Positions 8,298 through 12,948 of a stretch of 12,948 bases of DNA are shown here, one piece after another. The stretch spans positions 34,726-47,673 of the forward strand of contig CAMPET010000075.1 in NCBI GenBank assembly GCA_946803715.1, written 5' to 3'. The position numbers and the translations under genes were made by a program. Source of the stretch: Beroe ovata (Eukaryota > Ctenophora > Nuda > Beroida > Beroidae). The notes beneath the pieces are model-generated. The model did no database searches. It saw only the letters and a list, made by a program, of their open reading frames with translations, and had not been told where the DNA came from. Position 1 is the stretch's first letter, and each line of letters starts with the position of its first letter.

Positions 8298-8308
8298 CTG
8301 GATAAGTC

Positions 8309-8511
8309 NAATAGTTTTATTTGCGGCTTTCAGACAGGAAAAATGTTCTGATTCCAATTCAAATCAGAATTAACTATGCATTACCTTGCACTTTTCTGTA
8401 TTGAATCTTAAAAGCCAAGTTGACTTCCATTTCTCAAGTGCCTTCAAATCATTGTGTATGCCAGACTTATTACTTGCATCCGCTATGAGCTTCAGATCAT
8501 CTGCAAATCAT
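8309..8511. other. Spacer between repeat copies, with an ambiguous base at its left edge
   Basis: About 203 bp not shared by the two repeat copies. It starts with the only undetermined base of the window (N at 8309), exactly at the copy A boundary, and contains the reverse-transcriptase fragment at 8373-8507 on the minus strand. The coincidence of N and boundary means the join could be affected by assembly. Confidence 0.75.
8373..8507 (-). pseudogene. Fragment of a non-LTR retrotransposon reverse transcriptase
   Basis: The minus strand reads 45 residues starting FADDLKLIADASNKSG and continuing NDLKALEKW, then TWLLRFNTEKCKVMH before a TAA stop (8372-8370). FADD is the catalytic box of reverse transcriptases, and the following L-x-x-W / L-x-F-N-x-x-K-C-x-V-M pattern is characteristic of CR1/jockey-type LINE enzymes. 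A TGA lies directly upstream in frame (8510-8508), at the boundary with copy B, so only this fraction of the palm domain remains. It is a dead fragment of an element once about 4-6 kb long, probably cut by the rearrangement that made the repeats. It encodes nothing functional. Confidence 0.85.
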
Positions 8512-9066
8512 TTGAAAATCGTGAATGAATATTAAATAATGATGAATAAATGTTTTGGTGATGTTGACTTGTTGATCGATGATAGCCTTTGGGCTTTGTC
8601 GAGAATTTAGTTTCGCGCGCGCGCTCTACACTGTAGAGTCTACAGCTTGCATCAGTTGTGTGCATCATTGCTCGATAAATTTCGGTGTCTAAATTCCAAA
8701 CTGCGCAGTGCGCGGCGTGACATTTGCGCGCGTCTCAGCTACACTGCTACAAATTTGAATTAATATAAATATGAACATGAAAGCTATTTATATTAATCAA
8801 ATTACTTCCGCTCCATAATTGTAATTTAGCTGCGCTCACAACCTCTCACTGTACCTCCTGATATATGAATCACAAAGGGGTGCGCAACGTGCACTGCACA
8901 TGGCACAGGTCTATCTGATTGTTCATGTTATTTTAGCATTTTAATGAAAAGTAGCAACAATTGAATTATAATAATTATAGTTCATTGTTTGTCGTTTTTT
9001 CATTCAATAAATCTAATGATTAGTATCTAGACTCTGATTTCAATAAGTTTGTGCAGAGTTCACCAA

Positions 9067-9192
9067 TCATAATTGTAGAATTTCTCCATACCCTTGCTGG
9101 TGGGATTTTACCCCTGGCGGGATTTAATCCCAGGCAGAATGACAATTGCGGGGCGCCAACAGTGGGGAAAACCCCTACTACAATCATAATTG
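9067..9192. mobile_element. Second MITE-like element, ~108 bp, complete in copy B
   Basis: Flanked by TCATAATTG at 9067-9075 and 9184-9192; the shared flank can be stretched to CAATCATAATTG, so the exact end is ambiguous by three bases. The left end TTGTAGAATTTCTCC and, on the other strand, the right end TTGTAGTAGGGGTTTTCC share TTGTAG and a loose match beyond. Inside are GCTGGTGGGATTTTACCCC and GGGATTTAATCCC, close to the middle of the 95 bp element in copy A, so both belong to one family. Since both repeat copies carry it, it was inserted before the duplication. Confidence 0.75.
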
Positions 9193-9577
9193 ATCAAAAA
9201 TTCAACAATCAATGATAGTTCTAAGTTCATGGTTGAAAATTACCAATGATTTTAAGCTGCAAGCTGACTCATGCAGAGAAAACATTGATTATTCAAACAT
9301 TATGTATTGTTGGCCTTGGTAAGCATATGAATAGCCTTCAAGTCAGAGTTGAGTGAATTGATGCAGATGATGCAGAAAGACCAGAATCTATTTTAAGCCT
9401 AATGCTCAGAATATCATTTGTAAAAATATCATATTTTGTATTGTTTGAAGTATGAAGCTTCCATTATCATAAATTCAAAGAACCTATGTGCTATGATTGC
9501 AGTTCTTAATAGCTGCTTCTCTCCAAGTAACTTGGATTTTCCACCAGGCCATGTATTATATATCCATGGTTAATAAC

Positions 9578-9607
9578 AGGGTATGCAATGTATACTCTGC
9601 ATACCCT
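9578..9607. other. 10 bp perfect hairpin near the end of copy B
   Basis: AGGGTATGCA at 9578-9587 pairs with TGCATACCCT at 9598-9607, same loop and same distance from the unit end as in copy A. Conservation of stem and loop between copies simply follows from their overall identity. Confidence 0.75.
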
Positions 9608-9618
9608 CTGGATAAGTC

Positions 9619-10147
9619 ACTCTTTCTCCTGCCATAGTGATTACAGTTTTAGGTCATCTTGAGGGTCTATGTTTATCTTATATGCCAACCATATTCCTTT
9701 GATTAGCTGGATTATCAGTGAACCTGAAAACTGATATCCTTTCATAGGCAACTCCAAAATCAAGTGAATTAATGCTGAATATAAAAATCATAATGAGTGA
9801 AAAAAGTGCTTATGCCCCATACCTTGAAGCTTAATCTGAACAAATTACTTAGTGAAATTTGAATCATTTCATGCGACTATTATGAACACCAGTTGAAAAT
9901 CGTATAGTAAGTGGTAAGACACTCAATACCTCATATATTACAACAATGGTACTAAAATTCTGGCCAGCAGGGGTTCAGTAGTGGGTCAGCAGGGGGTCAT
10001 TGATATACTTTCATAGGACCAAAATTCTTTTTCTCATAGCTTTGACATTGATCTTGCTAATTTGATTTTGTCTAGCAGTATCCCATATTCTGTTGATTAT
10101 TTAAAGGGTTTAATCTTAACTGAATATGGTTTCAATAAGGATAGGAT
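9619..10147. other. Upstream flank of the AP-1 gamma gene, no gene seen
   Basis: About 530 bp of AT-rich sequence between the repeat block and the AP1G start. No coding wording in either strand. Contains a short imperfect direct repeat (CAGCAGGGGTTCAG and CAGCAGGGGGTCAT near 9966-10000) and a TTTGTCTAG acceptor-like site near 10063-10075 that could belong to a 5'UTR intron. The promoter is presumably here; no TATA box was assigned. Confidence 0.5.
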
Positions 10148-12466
10148 ATGGTTGTGAATATATTGCCAAGTACTGTCAAACTACGAGACCTCATCAGACA
10201 GATAAGGTCAGCTCGAACTGCTGCTGAGGAACGGGCTATTATCACAAAAGGTTAAATTTCTCATTGGTGCAAATTATACCTACCTTCCTAATTATCTATA
10301 AACAGGAACAAGTCATCACTTATCACTACTTATTTGAAAGGTCAACCCTTCATCTCTTAGCATGCTGCAGATTACAAGGATCATGATTCACAAATGACAT
10401 TCCCCTCAGAGTGTGCTGCAATTCGTGACAGCTTCAGAGAAGAAGATAATGACAACAGATGTCGAAATGTTGCAAAACTTCTATACATACATATGCTGGG
10501 ATATCCTGCCCATTTTGGGCAGCTTGAGTGTCTCAAGTTGATTGCATCAACACGATTTGTCGACAAGAGGATTGTGAGTTAAGAGATAAGATTGATACAT
10601 AGAAAATCTTCCATACATTAAAGCCAGCTTCTAGTAAAATTATTGAATCTGTTTATAGGGCTACTTGGGAGTGATGTTGCTTCTTGATGAGAGACAGGAC
10701 GTGCAGTTGCTGGTGACCAACTGTCTGAAGAACGATCTTGCCCACAGCACACAATTCGTTGCTGGCTTGGCACTTGCTGCCCTTGGTAACATTTGCAGTT
10801 CTGAAATGGGTCGTGATCTTGCTCCCGAGGTAGCTGATTCTCCTCAACATTGAATACCTATCTAATATCAAGAGTAGCATCTGAACCAGTGTAGAATCGA
10901 TGCTTCGGCATTTCCCCTATTCTATCATCTAGTCATTAGTTTACGTTTATGCATGTGCTGAGTAAAACGCAATTCTTAACTCATTTAACAACACCACGAT
11001 TGACAGATAGAGAAATTACTCAAGTCATCGAATGCTTATCTGCGAAAGAAAGCAGCACTGTGCGCTGTGAGAATTATCAAGAAAGTTCCGGACTTAGTTG
11101 AAGTAAGAACGTATTTCGCTCATCAAGCTTTACACGAGCCGTTAACTAGAAATTAGGGTAAATAACAACTGTACCAATCGTCCCAGGTGTTCATACCACT
11201 GACTAAAGCGCTTATCAACGAGCGGAATCACGGAGTTCTGTTGACCAGCATTATTCTGATCGGGGAGATGTGTGTCATTAACCCTGACTGTATAGTCCAC
11301 TTCAAGAAGTGCATATTCAACCTGCTCCGAGTGCTGAAGAACCTGATAATGGCGGGCTATAGTCCAGAGCACGATGTGGCGGGTTGCTCCGACCCCTTCC
11401 TCCAAGTGCAGCTGCTCCGACTACTCGCAGTGCTGGGCAAGGGAGACGCTGAGGCCAGTGAGCAGATGAATGATATACTAGCCCAGGTGGCGACAAACAC
11501 CGAGACCAGTAAGAATGTGGGCAATGCTATACTCTACCAGACGGTTCTTACTATCATGGTTATTGATGCTGAGAGCGGGCTACGAGTCCTCGCTATCAAC
11601 ATACTGGGTCGATTCCTTCTCAATTCCGATAAGAATATCAGGTACGCTTATTCCTCTATATATCTCTCTATAGTGGTTATAGAATGGAGCTATTATGTTG
11701 TGGGGTGAGGTGTGTTTATCTCTCATTCCCCCTGTTACTGTAGAATTAAGTTATTCTATACTTAGTATAGTCAGTACTCACTACTGCCATTGTTTCAGAT
11801 ACGTCGCTCTCAATACTCTCCTACGTACTGTCCACATTGACAAAGCTGCCGTACAGCGGCATAGGAATACTATCATTGACTGTTTGAGTGATCTCGACAT
11901 CTCTATCAAGAAACGTGCTATGGAGCTGCTATTTGCGTTGGTGAATGACACGAATGTTCGTAGTGTCATCGGGGAGTTGGTTACATTCCTCAGTGGGTCT
12001 GCGACTCCTGATCTCAAATCACAACTTACATCGACTATCATACTTCTAGCGGATAAGCACGCTCCCTCTAAAAGATGGTATGTGTGTGTCTCTTTGTCTG
12101 TGTGTGTCTGTGTCTTGTCGTATCAAATTCCTGTTCCCCATACTCAGGCAAAGGTCAAGGGACACACTACCCATAGGCCAAAAGTTTTTGCCACATCATG
12201 TTATCATGTGGCCCACATGCTGTTAACCTTGGTGTATCCCTCCACCAGGTACATGGACACTGTTCTCAAAGTCCTGATACACGGTGGTCACTACGTGAGA
12301 GACGATGTTGTGAACAGTGTTACACAGTCCATCGCCGAGTCGCCAGAGATGTACTCATTCACCGTGCAACGTCTATTCCTAGCTGTGAAAGATGACATAT
12401 CCCCTCAGCCTCTGGTTCAGGTGGCTACATGGACTATTGGAGAGTACGGGGAACTCCTCACCACCG
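10148..12466 (+). CDS. AP1G1: AP-1 complex subunit gamma (gamma-adaptin), 5' part of gene, 7 exons
   Basis: Large subunit of the AP-1 clathrin adaptor, which sorts cargo at the trans-Golgi network and endosomes. Exons: 10148-10250, 10410-10573, 10659-10829, 11007-11102, 11187-11641, 11799-12077, 12249-12466. All junctions are GT-AG with matching phase (1486 nt, about 495 residues), covering the N-terminal adaptin solenoid of HEAT/ARM repeats; the hinge and the appendage (ear) lie past the right edge (the human protein is about 820 residues). Recognisable stretches: [14 protein letters not shown] (exon 1), [15 protein letters not shown] and [17 protein letters not shown] (exon 2), LLLDERQDV (exon 3), [13 protein letters not shown] and [20 protein letters not shown] (exon 5), [13 protein letters not shown] (exon 6), VRDDVV and GEYGELL (exon 7). 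The ATG has G at -3 and +4 with an in-frame TAG two codons upstream (10142-10144). The exon 1 donor G|GTTAAA is weak. Identity is very secure; gamma-1 versus gamma-2 cannot be separated, and invertebrates usually have one gene. Confidence 0.97.
12078..12115. repeat. TG-rich simple repeat at the 5' end of AP1G intron 6
   Basis: GTATGTGTGTGTCTC followed by TGTCTGTGTGTGTCTGTGTC directly at the donor of exon 6. Because the tract keeps an open frame across the donor, the intron can be misread as coding; the family alignment (SKRW followed by the next exon) and the good acceptor at 12247-12248 show it is intronic. Confidence 0.75.
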
Positions 12467-12948
12467 GTTAGTTTCCATAGTTCCGCATTGTTGTTTAGCG
12501 GGATGAATCTTTCCTCCTGAACAATTTTACTTGGTACCACTTTTATTGACACAAGTTTCCTTCACTGCACTTTTTCCTGGCATCAGTTCCATTGCAACAC
12601 TTTTTCTGCAATAGCTTTCTCCTGATACCACAACACCACTTTTCTGACACCAGTTGTCTTGACAACACTTTTCTCTTGAGTCTTGACACCACTCATCTTG
12701 ACACTATTCCACTTGACAGCGCTTCTCCTCCTGACACCACACATCGCGACAACTCTTTTCCTCTAGACACCACTTTTCCTCTTGACACCACTTTTCCTCT
12801 TGACACCACTTCTCCTCTTGACACCACTTTTCCCTTGACACCACTTTTTCCTGACACCACTTGTCTTGACACCAGTGCAGTTTCCTTGACAGCACTTCTC
12901 CTCCTGACATCACTTATCGCGACACCACTTTTCCTCTTGACACCAATT
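12467..12948. repeat. 18 bp minisatellite filling the start of AP1G intron 7
   Basis: Starts at donor GTTAGT of exon 7 and runs off the right edge. From about 12520 on it is built of 17-18 bp units of the type TTGACACCACTTTTCCTC. Units are almost identical around 12770-12845 and increasingly decayed toward the exon. A longer pattern is also repeated: TTGACAGCGCTTCTCCTCC at 12713 and TTGACAGCACTTCTCCTCC at 12886, about 173 bp apart and both followed by TCGCGACA, so there is a higher-order unit. The minus strand keeps an open frame (12704-12913) that reads a Cys-Gln-Glu-Glu-Lys-Trp hexapeptide repeat, which simply follows from 18 being a multiple of three. Confidence 0.88.

Larger units (their letters stand above)
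7170..8308 (+). repeat. Copy A of a ~1.1 kb directly repeated unit
   Basis: Starts TTGAAAATCGTGA and ends CTCTGGATAAGTC; the same unit returns at 8512-9618 in the same orientation, about 90% identical by eye with scattered small indels. Copy A is 1139 bp. Relative to B it carries an extra 95 bp inverted-repeat element (7394-7488) and lacks about 50 bp near 7890 that include the right end of a second element. The unit has CpG-rich patches (around 7264-7277 and 7345-7372) in an AT-rich background. It contains no credible reading frame: a 133-residue minus-strand frame at 7125-7526 spans the unit edge and the inserted element and is not shared with copy B. Its ends do not form an inverted repeat, so the unit itself is not an evident DNA transposon. 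Confidence 0.93.
8512..9618 (+). repeat. Copy B of the ~1.1 kb directly repeated unit
   Basis: Same unit as 7170-8308, 1107 bp, direct orientation, same end sequences. It lacks the 95 bp inverted-repeat element of copy A (empty site at 8750-8758) and retains the complete second element near 9067-9192. Small differences include an 8 bp gain GGCTTTGT-like after GATAGCCTTT near 8590 and a CpG run TTTCGCGCGCGCGC near 8611 followed by the palindrome CTACACTGTAG. No coding frame is evident. Confidence 0.93.

Noticed and set aside
8268-8308. Helitron 3' end at the terminal hairpin of the repeat copies
   Set aside because: A hairpin followed by CTGG is present, but spacing to the CTGG is wrong, the unit does not begin with TC and insertion between A and T is not seen.
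9893-9903. Third copy of the repeat start (TTGAAAATCGT)
   Set aside because: Only 11 bases match the unit start and similarity does not continue, so it is likely chance.
11642-11798. Open frame continuing past AP1G exon 5 into 11708
   Set aside because: Family alignment joins KNIR directly to YVALNTLL, with donor AG|GTACGC and acceptor TTTCAG|ATAC; the extension is intron.
11142-12041. Minus-strand frames opposite AP1G exons 5 and 6 (11142-11405, 11781-12041)
   Set aside because: Antisense shadows of well-conserved gamma-adaptin exons.
12704-12913. Minus-strand frame with a Cys-Gln-Glu-Glu-Lys-Trp repeat
   Set aside because: It is the 18 bp minisatellite read in frame, located in an intron of the AP1G gene; no start context or flanking gene structure.

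Overview
The window looks like nuclear DNA of an animal with a compact, intron-rich genome. The two spliced genes have many short GT-AG introns, about 80 to 260 bp in the left-hand gene and 85 to 177 bp for most of the right-hand one. The encoded proteins are typical of metazoans: a long ABCC transporter, an Oxa1-type mitochondrial insertase and the AP-1 gamma adaptin. Gene spacing and intron size suggest an early-branching invertebrate such as a sponge, but this is a guess. No prokaryotic features (operons, Shine-Dalgarno sites, CRISPR arrays) were seen.

Layout, left to right. (1) 83-5410, minus strand: the 5' two thirds of an ABC subfamily C transporter gene. I reconstructed 19 exons and 18 introns with matching phases, giving about 944 residues: a five-helix TMD0, the lasso linker, TMD1, NBD1 and the first helix of TMD2. 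The rest, including NBD2, lies beyond the left edge. Its introns hold several small tandem repeats, one of which abuts a splice acceptor. (2) 5411-5675: a short spacer. (3) 5676-6710, minus strand: an intronless reading frame for a divergent Oxa1/OXA1L-like insertase of the mitochondrial inner membrane, with a candidate 5'UTR splice acceptor next to its ATG. (4) 6711-7169: upstream flank. (5) 7170-9618: two directly repeated copies of a ~1.1 kb non-coding unit around a ~200 bp spacer that carries a fragment of a non-LTR retrotransposon reverse transcriptase. Copy A carries a 95 bp inverted-repeat element (MITE-like) with a perfect 9 bp target duplication, and copy B preserves the matching empty site. 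A related element sits in both copies, intact in B and 3'-truncated in A. (6) 9619-10147: upstream flank of the next gene. (7) 10148-12466, plus strand: the first seven coding exons (about 495 residues) of the AP-1 complex gamma subunit, continuing past the right edge. (8) 12467-12948: start of its next intron, filled by an 18 bp minisatellite.

The three genes do not form a known pathway; they are unlinked housekeeping or transport functions (membrane export or channel regulation, mitochondrial protein insertion, clathrin-coated vesicle sorting). I do not see an unknown multi-gene system. The most informative novelty is the repeat block between the OXA1-like and AP1G genes, where a duplicated locus works as a natural before-and-after record of a small transposon insertion. 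Interpretation rests on hand translation and remembered family motifs; no alignment or database search was run.
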